NCBI GenBank assembly: GCA_029204225.1
Contig: CM055107.1
Location: 7,890,472 to 7,954,471 of the forward strand
Direction: 5' to 3'
DNA: 64,000 nucleotides
Source of the DNA: Diphasiastrum complanatum
Lineage: Eukaryota > Streptophyta > Lycopodiopsida > Lycopodiales > Lycopodiaceae
Shown piece by piece: positions 34,230 to 46,385 of this stretch (the stretch's first letter is position 1; every line of letters starts with the position of its first letter). The translations under genes were made by a program, and so were the position numbers. Under the pieces are notes generated by a model that worked only from the letters and a program-made list of their open reading frames with translations, was not told the origin of the DNA and ran no database searches.

Positions 34230-34757
34230 AGTGTGATGGATGCTGCTGATGGCATTGACCGATTCTCAGAAGCACCAATGGGATCCACGTACGAAACAGA
34301 TTCAAATCAGGCTTGCCAAAATGCACATGCGAGTGACATCAGTTGTGCCATCAAGGTACTATCCCCCAGAATCGCAAAGATACATAAAATCGGCGTGTAA
34401 TTCTGCACAACTTTCTGGTTTTGGAGCATGGTGGATGATGGCAGCATTTGACCCAACTGAAGATATTGTTTCAAAGCTCAACCCCATAAAATGCTGTTGC
34501 TTTGACCGAAATTCCTCCAACTTATCACTCACAGAAACTTCTGTCAACTTTTCTTCCTCGGTGCGCTTCCGTTTGTGAGATCCATTCTCTAAATAGTAGC
34601 CTACAGCACCATAGAGCTCTTGCATCTGTCCATCAAGCCATGCCAAATAAGAGACAATAGCAACTCCATCACGAATGTGTGCATTTCGCAATCCTTCAAG
34701 CTCCACAGGATGGTTTAGAGCCTTTGCAAGGGCAATTGGTGACTGCTGCAAGATGAT
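34230..34757 (-). pseudogene. Xaa-Pro aminopeptidase P (APP1-type) gene fragment
   Basis: On the minus strand an exon opens after a GCATGTAG acceptor at 34,758. It reads SPIALAKALNHPVELEGLRN, then VSDKLEEFRSKQQHFMGLSF, AAIIHHAPKPESCAEL, and DSGG-stop-YLDGTTDVTR. This matches the start of the pita-bread catalytic domain of plant aminopeptidase P. That enzyme removes N-terminal residues before proline using two metal ions held partly by the Asp residues of DGTTDVTR. The break is a TAG at 34,359-34,361 where Gln is expected. A one-base deletion near 34,328 then shifts the frame before HFGKP. The retained intron border shows that this is a genomic fragment, not a reverse-transcribed copy. The rest of the gene (N-terminal domains, later metal ligands) is not in the window. 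Confidence 0.85.
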
Positions 34758-35389
34758 CTACATGCAACTTGGTGTATATAATTAGACTTGCAAGTAGCAA
34801 GTCAACCCATATCAATGCGGCACCACTTGTATCAAATTTCGAAAAATATGACATGTTCCTACATAGGAAAATTGTAAAATTTCCTAGTTAGAGACTATTT
34901 TTACAAGTTTAGAAATCTATTTGGACTCCTTTTAATTGAGACAACATTTTTCCTAGTTAAAAAATATACACATTAGAAAATGTATGTGTACAAATTCTAT
35001 CTAGGAAAACATCAAAATTCCTAGATACATTTGCACCATCTTTAACTAGTAAAAATATTTCCTACTAATAAAATGTATCTTGGCATATATTTCATCTCGG
35101 AAATCCCTTGATCTAACTAGGATTTTTCTAAAAAAAAAAATGTATGTGATATCAAGTTAATTTAAGAAAAAAATTAATTTTCTAAATACATTTTGAATTA
35201 TGAATTAAAAAACATTCTTATGTATTATAAAGGCATGCCTTTTTCACTTGATATACCTCAAAATCGATGCAATATATCAATTGAGATACAACTTTGGCAT
35301 GCAATACACAAGGTTGTTTATAGAGTGATCAAATTCAAAGAATATCGAGCTGCTTTCAAGCTTCAAATCATTCAAAGTTGATGCATGTC
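34758..35389. other. AT-rich, possibly intron of the APP fragment
   Basis: It adjoins the intron acceptor of the aminopeptidase fragment. Words like TTTCCTAGTTA and AAATTCCTAG recur. No coding frame. Confidence 0.35.
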
Positions 35390-37480
35390 ACCCAAAATAG
35401 CTAAAATATAATGCCCAACAAGCGATTTGGTGCTTATCATTAAGCATAGTTCATCAAATGATCAAAATTAACCAATCTCAATGTTAATAGCTTCAGATTG
35501 TTCGAGTACGATCCCTTATCAATGGAAGTATTTCCTATCACTTCAGATAGCTCAAATTTGATATCTATTTTTCAAGATAGCTTGAATTTAATGCCTACAC
35601 ACAAGAATGCTCAATTTTGATCCTCACCTGTGGACGTGGCTCATTGAGTGATCAAATTTGACTAATATCAACTCCAGTACATTGTAAATTGGTCATGTTT
35701 GATCTCTTGTTGTTAGTGTTGACCCCTATGACACAAGATATCCCAAACTTCATTTCACTTGATATCAATCAATTTTGGCCCTTAGAGTGTTCATTGAGTG
35801 ATTAAATCAAATGAATTCTAAACTTAGGACAACTACATAGCTCAAATTTCACACATATGACTTAAATTAATGCTCAAATTTAATGCATAACATGTAATTT
35901 TGGACTTTGTTAGTTGACATGGCTCATTGACTGATCAAGCTAAATCATTTTTAAGTCTAGTACATTTAGATTGTTTGAATTTGATTGCCTATTGATGAAG
36001 TTGACCCCTATCATCGAATCGATTGGTTGAGAGGTTTAAAAGAGAATGTCATCATTGGTTGAATGATTCCCACTGGTACTGGATGTGAAGGAATAATTTG
36101 GCAAAGAGATAGCTTAAATTCAATGTATGTCATTCAAGATGGCTTGATTTTGAACATTATCACTCAAAAATGTCCATTAAGTGATGAAATTAGAAGAATC
36201 TTGTGTCCAAGTCTAATAATTGACTAATATTGACTCCGGAACATTTAAATTGCTCATGTTCGATCCCTTGTTGATAGAATTGATCCCTATGACACAAGAT
36301 ATCCCAAACTGTATTCACTCAAGATCAATCAATTTTGGCCCTTATCGCTCAAGATTGTTCGTTGAGTGATTATATTATATGAACCCTAAGCTTAGGGCAA
36401 CTACATAGCTCAAATTTCACGCATATGACTTAAAATAGCTCAAATTTGATGCATAACATGTAATTTTGGACTTAATTAGTTGACATGTCTCATTGAGTGA
36501 TCAAGTTCAATCATTTTTTAAGTCTAGTACATTTAGATTGTTTGAATTTGATTGCTTATTGAGGAAGTTGACCCCTATCACATGAGATAGCTAAAATTCA
36601 ATGTATATCACTCAAGATGGCTTGATTTTGGACATTATCACCCAAAAATGTCCATTAAGTGATGAAATTAGAGGAATATTGTTAGACTAGAACCAACTTG
36701 ATGTCTACATGTCTCAATAGCTTCAGTTCAACGCCTATACTACAAGTTAGTCTCTAACTACTTAACATGGCTCATCAAGTGATCAAACTCAATTGATCTC
36801 AATTTTAAAACATTTAGATTGCTTGAGTTCTATCTCTCATTGGTGGAATATGTTCCTATCACTTGAGATAGCTCATAATGACATCTGCTAAAAATAGGTC
36901 AATTACCTCTTTAGATTCTGTTTGAACATCTACAAATCAATACTCTAATTTAAACTATGACAATGAATGATGAGTCACTTGAGACCACTCAAATTTGGTC
37001 CCTAGTGCTCAAGAATGATGAAATCAGATGAATTTTGAGCTTAGGATCACATAGCTCGAATTTCATTCACATGACTCAAAATAGCTCAAATTTAATGCGT
37101 AGCATGTAATTTTGACTTTTATTAATTTACATGCTTAATTTTAGTCATTCGCGAGTCCAATATGTTTAAGTTTCCTTGAATCTAATTCCTTCTTGACGAA
37201 GTTGACCCCTATCACATGAGATAGGTAATATTCAATGTATATCACTCAAGAAGGCTCCATTTTGGACATGATCACCCAAAAATTTTTATTAAGTGATGAA
37301 ATTAGAGGGATCTTGAGTCCAAGACATTAAGCTAGCACATGGATACCACTTGCAATAACTCGAGTCTAATACATATACTACAATTTAGCTTTAACTCCTT
37401 GACATGGCTCATCTGAGTGATCGATCTCAATTCCAAAGCATTTAGACTCCTTGAGATCTATCTCTCATTGTTGGAATTGG
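35390..37480 (-). repeat. Degenerate satellite-like repeat block 2
   Basis: The longest block of the family at 17,900 and 42,890, in reverse orientation. Phrases such as AGATAGCTCAAATTTGAT, TTGACCCCTATCAC, CATGGCTCATTGAGTGATCA, GTACATTTAGATTG and AACTACATAGCTCAAATTTC recur many times. A larger unit of roughly 600-700 bp also seems duplicated (compare 35,640-36,000 with 36,220-36,590). No conserved ORF. Copia sequence begins abruptly at about 37,490. Confidence 0.7.
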
Positions 37481-37489
37481 CTTCTATCA

Positions 37490-39650
37490 TCATCTTATCA
37501 GTCTGTATGGAATTCGAACATCTTCATCTGGGTGGTCAAGGTCGTTCCCTTTGTCGATGTGGGCAGGTCGTAGTACTATCTGTTGAGGACCTCGTAGTTG
37601 ATTGGATATTCATCAGTCATCGTTCTTGCCTCGTCAAATCTGACATCTTTGACAGTCTTTACTTCATTGGTTTGAGGCATGTATATTCTGTAATAGGAAA
37701 AATGTACATCATATCCAACCAAGACTTCTATTTTGAAGATAGACTGTCATACTGCATGCTTATGACCAAAAATCCTTTGGTAGTTTCATCTCAGCTAGCA
37801 TAGATCTGGCACTTTCCACAATCGTATGATTCTTGCGCTCAGCTACACCATTGAGAGCAGGAGTGTGAGCTTGCGTAAATTGTCTTTTAATCCCACATTG
37901 ATCACAAAGATCATTGAAGTCATTAGACTTGTACTCACCTCCACTATCTGATCTTAGGACTTTGATCTTCCTACCTGTCTGATTTTCGACCAATGCTTTG
38001 AAGCTCTTGAAATTGTCAAATGCATCTGATTTCTTCTTCAAGAAGTAGATCCACGTCTTACATGACATATCATCAATAAAGGTCATGAAATAGAAGGCTT
38101 TACCTAAGGACATGGTCCACTTAGGCCCGCATAAATCTGTGTGGATTAAATCCATGATGTTCTTTGCTCTTGCAACACCCCCTTTATTGAACTTTTCTCG
38201 ATGCTGCTTCCCATATACACATGATTCACACATCAATTTCAAGTGGTCTTCAATGGTAGGCAATCTTGTTACCATCTCCAATTTTCTCATCAAACTGAGA
38301 CTTCCCAAGTTCAAGTGACCAAGCCTCTTATGCCACAACTCAGTTTGCGATGGAATGGATGATACAAGTCCATGTTGCCTCTTGATTGTAACATTCAACC
38401 TGTACAATTTTGTATTGGGCTCCCTTACTCCATACGCAATAACTTTGAACTTTTGGTTCACATCCTTCACAAAGCAACGATCATGGGTGAATTCTACTTT
38501 CAACTTTTGATCAGTAATGACTCCAACAGAAAGTAGATTTTTCTTCAAACCTGGTACGTAAAGTACTACCTGATCATCCTGCTTTTGCCATCAGGTAGTT
38601 GGATTGAAACGGTTTCTATCCCCTTGATCTTGCACACCTCACCATTTGCTTGTGAAACGGACGTTCCATTATCCAACACTTTCAAGCTATTGGACCAATT
38701 CTTGTTACCTGTCATGTGTCTTGTGACTCCCGAGTCAATATACCACGCTTGATCATCTTGATTAGATGACAATGTAGATATGAAGATGCTAGAGTCTTCA
38801 ATTTCACCCTCATGGACAAGGTTACCTACTTGTTTTGGTTTCCCCTTGCCTTGTTCCTCCAGGAATTTGCGACATTCACTCTTCCAATGGCCCTTTTTAC
38901 CACAATGGAAGCACTTGTCTTTCTTCTTGGTCTTACTGGAAGATCCCTCATCCTCCTGAGTCCTGGCAAATTGCTGCTTAGACTACTTCTTGCCCTTGCC
39001 CTTGCCTTGTTTTTGGTGTGTCGCAAGTGCCTAATCGTCAGTATTCTGACATCTAGCTTTCACCATTTCTCGTGGTTGCTCTTCTTGCATCAAGATTCCT
39101 GTGAGCTCGTCAAAGGTTGGCAATCTTTCTCTTGATGTTATTCCGCTCACAAACATCTAATAGGGTTCTGCAATGCCGCACAATGCATTGTGTACCAGCT
39201 CCACATCACGTATGCGCTCACCAATAGAATGCAGTTCATCCCTCATTGTCTTGATTCTGGTCATATACGTTTGAATCTGCTCTCCTTGTTCCATTCGGGC
39301 ACTATTCAGCTTTGACTTCAGAAATATGATTCTAGACGGATTTGACGTCTCGAACTGCTCCTTTAGCACATCCCATGCCTGTCTGGGTGTAACAGCATCA
39401 CAAATGTGGGTAATGATGTGATCCTTCACTGACAAGTTAATGAAGGTCAAAGCTTTTCTCATCTTTTTGTCGAACACTTTGATATCCGCTTTATTTGGCG
39501 GCCTTCTCTCATCACCTGTGACGACTTCCCACACGTCTTTTTCCATCAGTATGTTTTTCATTTTGAATTTCCACACTGCATAGTTGATCATCCCGAGTCC
39601 AATTTGCTACTTTCACTCAAAATGGACTCTCCCATGTTTGCCATCGCAAA
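37490..39650 (-). pseudogene. Ty1/copia gag-pol fragment (gag to integrase)
   Basis: Minus strand, right to left. Gag starts MANMGESILSE at about 39,645 and continues after a frameshift as YAVWKFKMKNILMEKDVWEV (39,591-39,157). A zinc knuckle CFHCGKKGHWKSEC is at about 38,900. The protease motif YIDSGVTRHMTG has Ala replaced by Val. Pre-integrase (KKNLLSVGVITDQ) follows. The integrase zinc-binding region has HKRLGHL and CESC, and the core has FIDD, RSDSGGEY and NGVAERKNHT (38,548-37,760). The post-core region continues with stops to about 37,490, where satellite-like sequence starts. RT, RNase H and both LTRs are missing. Relatively few breaks suggest a younger element than the one at 5,945. 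Confidence 0.9.
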
Positions 39651-40397
39651 ATTGCTTGAAACTTCTGCCGTAGGCTAAAAGCAGTATGTTGAGACCAACT
39701 GTGATGTCAGAAGTTTTAAATGATGACCTACACTTTTTCCCTTACCAGGCCACTCGTCGCTTTTCCACCAATTTGAAAGCCAAATCAGCGTCGCCTTCTG
39801 AAATGCACTCAGTCGTCAACTCCCAACTACGTGCCCAGTGGAATGGTGAAATCACTTTTGGCGCACTCCGAACACTTTCTCCTCTACAATCAATCTATTT
39901 TGCTATATCGTACTTGCAGGTACAGTTCGGGTGCCCTTCGTTTGGAGGTTATAGACTTTTGTTTGGGTCAAAACGGACAAAGGACCCAAAAATAGGGATT
40001 TTCCTTGTTTCTGAACTGTTTCTTCACCTTGAAGAAACTTCACTCTTCACTTGTGAAGGGACCTAACTCAACTTTCACTTTGAAATTTTTTAATGAAGTT
40101 GAAGGCCAAAATACACTTCAAGACCCTTCAACCTTTCATGGGCTCTTTAAGTTGTCATCCAACGGTCACTTCACATCCACGGTCTAGATCACTCCTTGAG
40201 AAATCAATCTCCACCGTTCATTCGTATCTCTTCTCAATCCTGCAGCTGTGATCTTTCCATAACGCTGAATCAGGGTACTCTGGCCGCTGGACCCTTTGGA
40301 GCGCTACAGCTCCACTCCCTTCACCGCGCGCGACAGCCTCCTCGCGGCCTCCTTCTTCCTTCAAGCTTCCAAGCTTGCTAGTTATGGCATCTCTTAT
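39651..40397. other. Non-coding, possible copia LTR/leader
   Basis: No recognised coding frame. A TGTTGAGACC word at 39,688 could mark an LTR end of the adjoining copia fragment, but no primer-binding site is seen. A GC-richer patch lies at 40,260-40,360. Confidence 0.3.
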
Positions 40398-42200
40398 TGT
40401 TAACTGATATTTTCACACGAAAAATCGGGCTAATATTGAAGTTTAAGTTTGCAATAATTGAAGAAAACCGGCATGTAAAACCCGGTTATTTGAGAAAAAT
40501 CGGCTCAAATTTGCCTTAGAACTGGGTCCCAACCCATCCTAAAGTGGCTAGACACAGTTTAAAAGTAAGTAACTGACTTTCGAAAAAACCGTCAAAAATA
40601 TTTTGTGGTCAAGTTTTGTAAGACCGAGCCAAAAGTGCCGGTCCACCTAGAATTGGGTCCCAGCCCACCCTAAATGAGGCTAGAGCAAATTTTGCGGCCT
40701 TAGAAATGGCCGGTAAATATTTTACGACTTTTCAAAAAAATGGCCAGTGGTAAAAGAATAACCGATATGACCATGCTAAAATCTCACCATGTACTGAGTC
40801 CATTTTTACTAATATATGATCACTCACTGTATTTTGCAGGGAAACCCTGTTGTCGTGGGAGCCCTAGTCATGAATGCCGAAAAATTCCACAGAAAAAAAA
40901 ACCGAGAAAGAAAAGTTTCGAGTAAAAATGGGACCGGGAAATATGGATTCAGTGTCAAGGAGTCACAGAAGCCCTCACGGCAAAGTTTGGGCAATTTACG
41001 GGCAATGAACGAAATGTGCGGGCCAAGTGGTTACCCAACAGGCCAAAAATTCAGACAAATGAGCAGTAGGCACACGGCCCTTGAAAAATCCAAGAAAGGC
41101 CGAAAACATAGGTACCCAAAGAAAAACGAAGGCTGCCTACTAAAAATAGGGGTTGAAAAAGGGCCTCACCCAAAATTTGGATAATAAATGCCAAAACACC
41201 TTGGAGGCTATAAAAATTGGGAGGTACACCCACTAGCCATTGATATTTTGGGGTTCTAGGGTGTACAAAAGAGAAAACTTGAATGGCCTCCCTAGCCTTT
41301 GACAAAAATGGCATCTTGGCTAGTTTTGGAAGAGAGCCTTGAATGCACCACTACCCCACTCTCTTATGGAGGCCACTAGGTGTACTATCAAATGGGTTGA
41401 GGACAAATGGCAAAGAGGGCTTGAAGGGCATGAAAATTGGCAAAGCCTCATTTTGAAAGGGGACACTTGGGTTTTCCTATAAAAAGGAGCCAACTCTTTG
41501 TATTTGTGGATGTGTGTTGAGAGTTAGTGTATTTGGAAGTTAGTGCTTTTGGATGTTAGTGCTTTTGGCTGTTCATAATTTGAGAGTGGAGTATAGTTGG
41601 ATGATGATGTGATAGTTTTGATGTGATGTTGGTTGAAAGTTTTTTAGAGTTGAAAGTTTTTGGAAGATGGGTGCTTGCTTGAGAGATCTTTGTTCATGAG
41701 TAGGTTTGATTCCTTGTAAGTTTGGTTTGATGGATGGTTAAATGTTGCTTTTGCCTTGTAGTATGCTTATGCATTGGTGCAAGTATTGTCTTGCATAGTT
41801 ACTTGTGGAGTGATGGATGTTTGGGGTTGAATGCTTGTTAGTGGATTGAGAGTAGACTCACTTGTAGTTGCTAGCAATGGATAGGTTGGGTGCCTGTGGC
41901 TTGGTTTGAGAGTTGTGTTTTTTTCCTCCAATTAGTTGATTGATTGTTGGAGGCTTGACTGGGTTGATAGAGCTTTTGTTTGCACTCCTTGGGATTGAAT
42001 CTATGCTTGTTGATGGGAAAAGTGGGTTGTGCTTGAACATTGAAAGTAATGTGAGTGTTTGGTAGTAGTTTTTGCGTAGTTGCTTGTAGAGTGAGGGATG
42101 GTTAGAGTTGAATATCATTGTTGGTGGATTGAGACTTGGTTGCAATTGACATCAATGATTAGGATGGGTGTTTGTGGCTTGGCTTGGAAGTGTGCAATGC
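40398..42200 (-). repeat. Ty3/gypsy-type LTR, inverted copy
   Basis: Matches the reverse complement of 46,386-48,183 over about 1.77 kb at high identity, judged by eye at well over 90%. The left end TGTTAACTGATATTTT corresponds to the right end of the other copy (TGTTCGCCGATATTTT in reverse), so 40,398 is a true LTR terminus. It lacks an adjoining primer-binding site, so it is either a downstream LTR or a solo LTR in minus orientation. It contains an internal duplication of about 280 bp (compare 41,797 and 42,076). Frames that look coding in both copies are only conserved because the DNA is. Confidence 0.8.
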
Positions 42201-42204
42201 ATAA

Positions 42205-42310
42205 AAGCCGAAGCTGTTAAAAACATAGTTCATTTTTGCAGACTGTCGCGACACTTAGAGTATTTTTGCAGACTGTCGCGAAAGTAATGTATTTCTGCAA
42301 ACTTGTTCTA
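42205..42310. repeat. Short tandem repeat with TTGCAGACTGTCGCGA
   Basis: Two copies of TTTTTGCAGACTGTCGCGA (about 42,233 and 42,263) and a diverged third. It lies between the gypsy LTR and the copia 3' end. Confidence 0.75.
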
Positions 42311-42628
42311 AATGCTAATTTCATGGAAGTCCTTGAAGATGGCCAAGTCTTTCATGACTTCAAATTATTGAACTTAACATCTGAACTTGAAATCATGACA
42401 GGATTGGTTACCCTTTGTTGGAGATCAGCCGGAAGTCCGTTGTAGACATTCTTCAAATAATTTGGCTGTCTAAGTTTGGGATTCCTGCAGGTATCATATG
42501 AGCAGACATAGAACCAAAGTTGGTTTCACCTGACCCTAGATGAATGATCAATAAATGTGCAAGAAGAATCATGAAATAGAAATTAGTCATTCACCAAGGA
42601 GGAAACTATGAGATTAATTTCCAAGAGT

Positions 42629-42880
42629 CCCCCTTAAGGTCACGGTTGGTGTCTTGGTATCTTCATCAGGTTCAGCTTGTTGAAGAATTTCCGGTGCTTG
42701 ATCCTGGGAAGTGCTTTGGTAAAAATGTCTGCGACCATTTCTGTTGTGGAGTAGTATTGAAGGATCACTTGCCTTGAGAAAACTTTCTCCTGAATGAATT
42801 GATACTGGATTTCTATGTGCTTGGATTTGCCAATACAATACTTGCATCTCCTAATGATGCAGTTGGCATTGGACCACATA
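42629..42880 (-). pseudogene. Copia RNase H C-terminus fragment
   Basis: Minus strand: SKHIEIQYQFIQEKVFS, then TTEMVADIFTKALPRIKH and FFNKLNLMKI, the standard C-terminal end of copia RNase H. It is followed by a polypurine tract AAGGGGGACTC near 42,630. The 3' LTR would begin at about 42,625 and run left, with its outer end unclear. Upstream RNase H and RT are missing. Confidence 0.85.
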
Positions 42881-42889
42881 GATCGCTAT

Positions 42890-43285
42890 GAGCAAACTAG
42901 AGTGACAAGTGCCAAAATGGGGCTACCTCGTATGATGTTGGTCAATTATGGTCACTAAGGATCAACTATGTCGAGGGATAAGGAGAAAAATCATAGCATA
43001 GGTATGAAAGTCAAGCTATCTTGAGCGAGAGTCGTCAAATTTGAGCTATCTGAATGTCCTAAAGTTGAGATTCCTCTAATTTGATCACTCAATAAAAAAT
43101 ATCATCTGATAAGATCAAAAATTGACCTATCTCTGATGATGCACATCAAATTTGAGTTATCTCGTTTGATAGGGGCCAACTCCATCGACAAGGGATGTGA
43201 TACGGGTCAATTCCATCAATAAACTGGTCGAACTTGGGCAATCAAAATGTCTTAAATTTGAGATTGGTCAAGTGTAATCAATTGA
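42890..43285 (+). repeat. Degenerate satellite-like repeat block 3
   Basis: Same family and orientation as 17,900-18,720: CAAATTTGAGCTATCTGAAT, CATCAAATTTGAGTTATCTC and GATAGGGGCCAA. Confidence 0.65.
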
Positions 43286-43292
43286 TGAACTA

Positions 43293-43568
43293 TGAGTTAG
43301 AATTAAAGTAGAATCACTGTGCCACTGTATTGTGGGTCCTATCAGTTGATAAGGATCAGTTGGCCTCGCCACGAGGCAAGTCGATGGGACACACGTCCCG
43401 TCAACGGCAACCTGGGTCATGCATGGGTTGCCTGAGTGAACAACTATATGTACAGTGTAATTTCATTTTGAGAAATACAGTTGCTATGTGAGCTTGCTGT
43501 GGAGAGTGTTTTCTGTCTGTGTGTCTGTGTAGCATAATTTGTGTTCTTGTTCGAAGCAAATTCTAAGT
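43293..43568 (+). repeat. Short copia LTR (plus orientation)
   Basis: About 276 bp between satellite-like DNA and a primer-binding site. The ends show the complementary words TTAGAATT and AATTCTAA expected of LTR termini. The TG...CA ends are imperfect (TGAGTTAG, CTAAGT). Confidence 0.65.
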
Positions 43569-43580
43569 TGGTATCAGAGC
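43569..43580 (+). other. Primer-binding site (tRNA-iMet type)
   Basis: TGGTATCAGAGC on the plus strand at the LTR end. The downstream sequence (43,581-44,120) is non-coding leader with no gag readable. Confidence 0.88.
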
Positions 43581-44126
43581 CGTACAGGGAGTGTACACAA
43601 TACAGCATCGTCGTTGAAGAGAGCTTCGGAAGAACTGTCTTCTGAGAGTTCGGGGTTTACGGCGGGTTGAAGACGGAAGGAAAAACACTGGTGCAGAGAG
43701 TTTAGCACACAGAAGCCTGGTGAGCTTGAGACTGTGTGAGGATTCAGAGACAAGGGTTGTCGGCTGAATCAGAACCTCAGCAATCGGAATTTTGAAATTT
43801 CGAAGTAGGCTATTTGGTGTTTGCAGTCAGTGTGCATTCAATCGGACACCGTTTGACAAACGGATTAAAGCATCAGAGTTCAAGCAGTAGGGTGACCTCA
43901 GAGCAAAAGGATAGGCCTATCAGAACACTATGAATTGGAAGCCAAGAAGATATTTATGTGAAAAACCTTGGTTGGGGTTTTGGGAGCACAAAATCAGAGA
44001 TTGCTCTCCATTCTGAACTGTTTTGCAAGCTGTGAAAATCCAGAGGAGGACGCCCTAGCAGTGCGAATCAGACCAGTTGAGGCCGTGGACAGCCGCGGCC
44101 CAGAGAGAGAGAAAGATGGTTGAGGA

Positions 44127-44335
44127 ATCATAAGCGTTAGGGCCATTTCCGGTAGGGGATTGGTCCAGCCAAAACGTCCTAAAAAAGTCAAGGGGCACCA
44201 CTACTGATGGTGGATATGCCCTACGTGAGTAACGAAGGTCCTGCCACATCCAATCCTGGGGGCTTCCTCTATTACCCCGTGCTCTCGAGCCAATGAGAGT
44301 GTTCTAGGCTCTCAGAAGTATGACTGTAAGGAGGG
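44127..44335 (+). repeat. Dispersed module, partner of 1,020-1,235
   Basis: Shares the ordered blocks GGGATTGGTC, ACGTGAGT, CATCCAATCC plus GGGGGC, ATTACCCCGTGCTC, AGCCAATGAGAGT and AGGCTCTCAGAA with 1,020-1,235. Confidence 0.5.
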
Positions 44336-46385
44336 GGTGCTAGTACTTTTGATGCAATGATTCACTAGCTTTCTAGGGTCCTAGTTCCGGAAAATTTCTG
44401 ATCACTAATTCACGTTAGGATCTTGCTAATATCTCTTTCCCCATTGAATTCGGCTTACAGTTAGTAAAAAATCTTACATGGGCTGGAAACCGATTTACTA
44501 TCTATGATGTGCTCGTGGGGTGCAAGTTGTATGCCTGCTTTGTTTGCTAAGCGGCGGTATTTTCGCCGACCGTCGGGTCTAGGTATTTCGCTAGACGATA
44601 CCGATGGCGGGTGTGACTAGTGTGACGCTTAACCAAGGCGGTGTATTTCAACCGTGAATAGTGGACGGCCCGCTCTAGTGTCTCACAGAGGTCGGGTCCA
44701 ATTAATACGCTTCATAATGGAAAAAATGTAAGAAACACTTCAAAAACTTGACGATTCCATATAGCTGTTTAATAAATCTAATTGAGCAAGATGTTAACTA
44801 CCCAACTTACGGTTCTCTCCATACAACACATTCTAAATCAGTAGGAAACAAAGTTATTTACTTAACACTTTCCCTAAACAAGTTGGAAATAGGCAATCAT
44901 CGTTCTAATTAGCCATGCCGCATCTGTTTAAAAAATATTACGATTCCGGACTGAATGTGAATTTGTGCTAAAAATGATTCACTATAATGCACAATCGACC
45001 CATACTCTACAACAATCCATTCACTAGTTAGGTACTTGCAATTACTAAACTCAAGCAAACAACATTCTCATTGCAAGCAAGTGATTTTGAGTTCATAATA
45101 TCGGTAAACCCACAAATACGCATCGACCTGATAATTCAATGTCTACTTGTTCAAGAAAAGGATCACAATCATTTAGGTCCCAATAGGGACATGGCAGATT
45201 ATTGAAATGATTAGGTCCTCATACAGTTACACAATGAATTCTCAGTATCCTATCATTCATTCAATGAGCGAAAGCAAATACGGACGTCAAACACCCACAT
45301 TCCAATTGAAAGCAAGTAAACACGAGAATAAACATCGATGTGAGGTAAACCCATACCTCAGTGTGAGAGAGAAACCACAAATCATAGAGGCACTAGTTAT
45401 GAATGCCGCTTTTGGTTTGAGGTAGCCTTGCCTTCGTCCTTCAAAGAGCTGCTTGATCAAGTCAACATGCGGATTAGATCAGAGAACAAGTAATCAACCA
45501 AACTTTGTCTCAGATTGGCGGAAGAATCGACAACTCAATGAACAAAGGCAGCTTGCAAACAGGTCTGAGAGGGCTCCAGCGAGGGCTGGCTGAAATTAGA
45601 ATTGCAGGTCTGATTTTTTCTGATGTAGGGCCGCAGATATGTCTTAGTAGACAACAGGCAGAGGTGGGCAGTGTTAACAGTCAGACAACGAACTGGTACA
45701 GGCAGCGCACAAAGGTAAGGCGGTAGGCAGCGCATAGTACTTGCACATAAATGAAGGATCAACGAGCAGAGGCAGTCAGCAGGCAGATCGCAGGGCCAGC
45801 AGGTAGGTCGCAGGCCCCTCTCTTGCAGAAAAAACAGCAGGGTAGTTCGCACTAGGATTTGAAAGATTGCTATAGAGGAGCCGCAGGCAGACAAGTGTAG
45901 GTAGTAGGCAGGGTACTGCTGGAAACTATGATAGATCGCCGCTACATCCGCAGTCTCGGGGTAATCGCTATAGCAGGTTGTAGTAAGACCCCAGGTGGAT
46001 TTAGCAGCAAACTTGAATATTGTCAGAGGGCTCCGTTGACAACGCTTGAACTATCTGTGCTACAATAGTCGATGTCACAGTCGATGTCACAGGCAGCTTG
46101 AACATCATTTGACTTGCAATGTGCTTACTTCCTCATAAAAGCCAAGCTCATATTCCATCACATTCAATGCTACATGAACACTACTTCTTCAAAATACAAA
46201 ACAACCAATCACTTGAATTACGACAAACATTCAACCATCATCTACTTAACAAGCAAGGAAAAGTGTTAGTACACCAAAAACTTGCCTTAGGCAAGCACCC
46301 AACTAACACATGCAACGAACTATGAACACCCGAGTATCAATGATGGGTTCTCACACTATGCTCAATTCTTAATTGGAAGGAAAGC
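44336..46385. other. Non-coding; possible 5' part of the gypsy LTR
   Basis: No recognised gene. Because the LTR ending at 48,183 has no clear start at 46,386, part of this stretch may belong to it. A possible TG start is at 44,726 (TGTAAGAAACAC), but that is a guess. Repeated CAGGCAG/GGTAGGCAG words occur at 45,650-45,910. Confidence 0.35.

Noticed and set aside
39686-40066. 126-codon plus-strand frame next to the copia fragment
   Set aside because: No recognisable domain; it lies where an LTR or leader is expected.
40816-41314. Basic or hydrophobic frames in the gypsy LTRs (for example the MPFLSKAREAIQV frames in both copies)
   Set aside because: They are conserved between the two copies only because both are the same LTR; they lie on opposite genomic strands and shift frame between copies.
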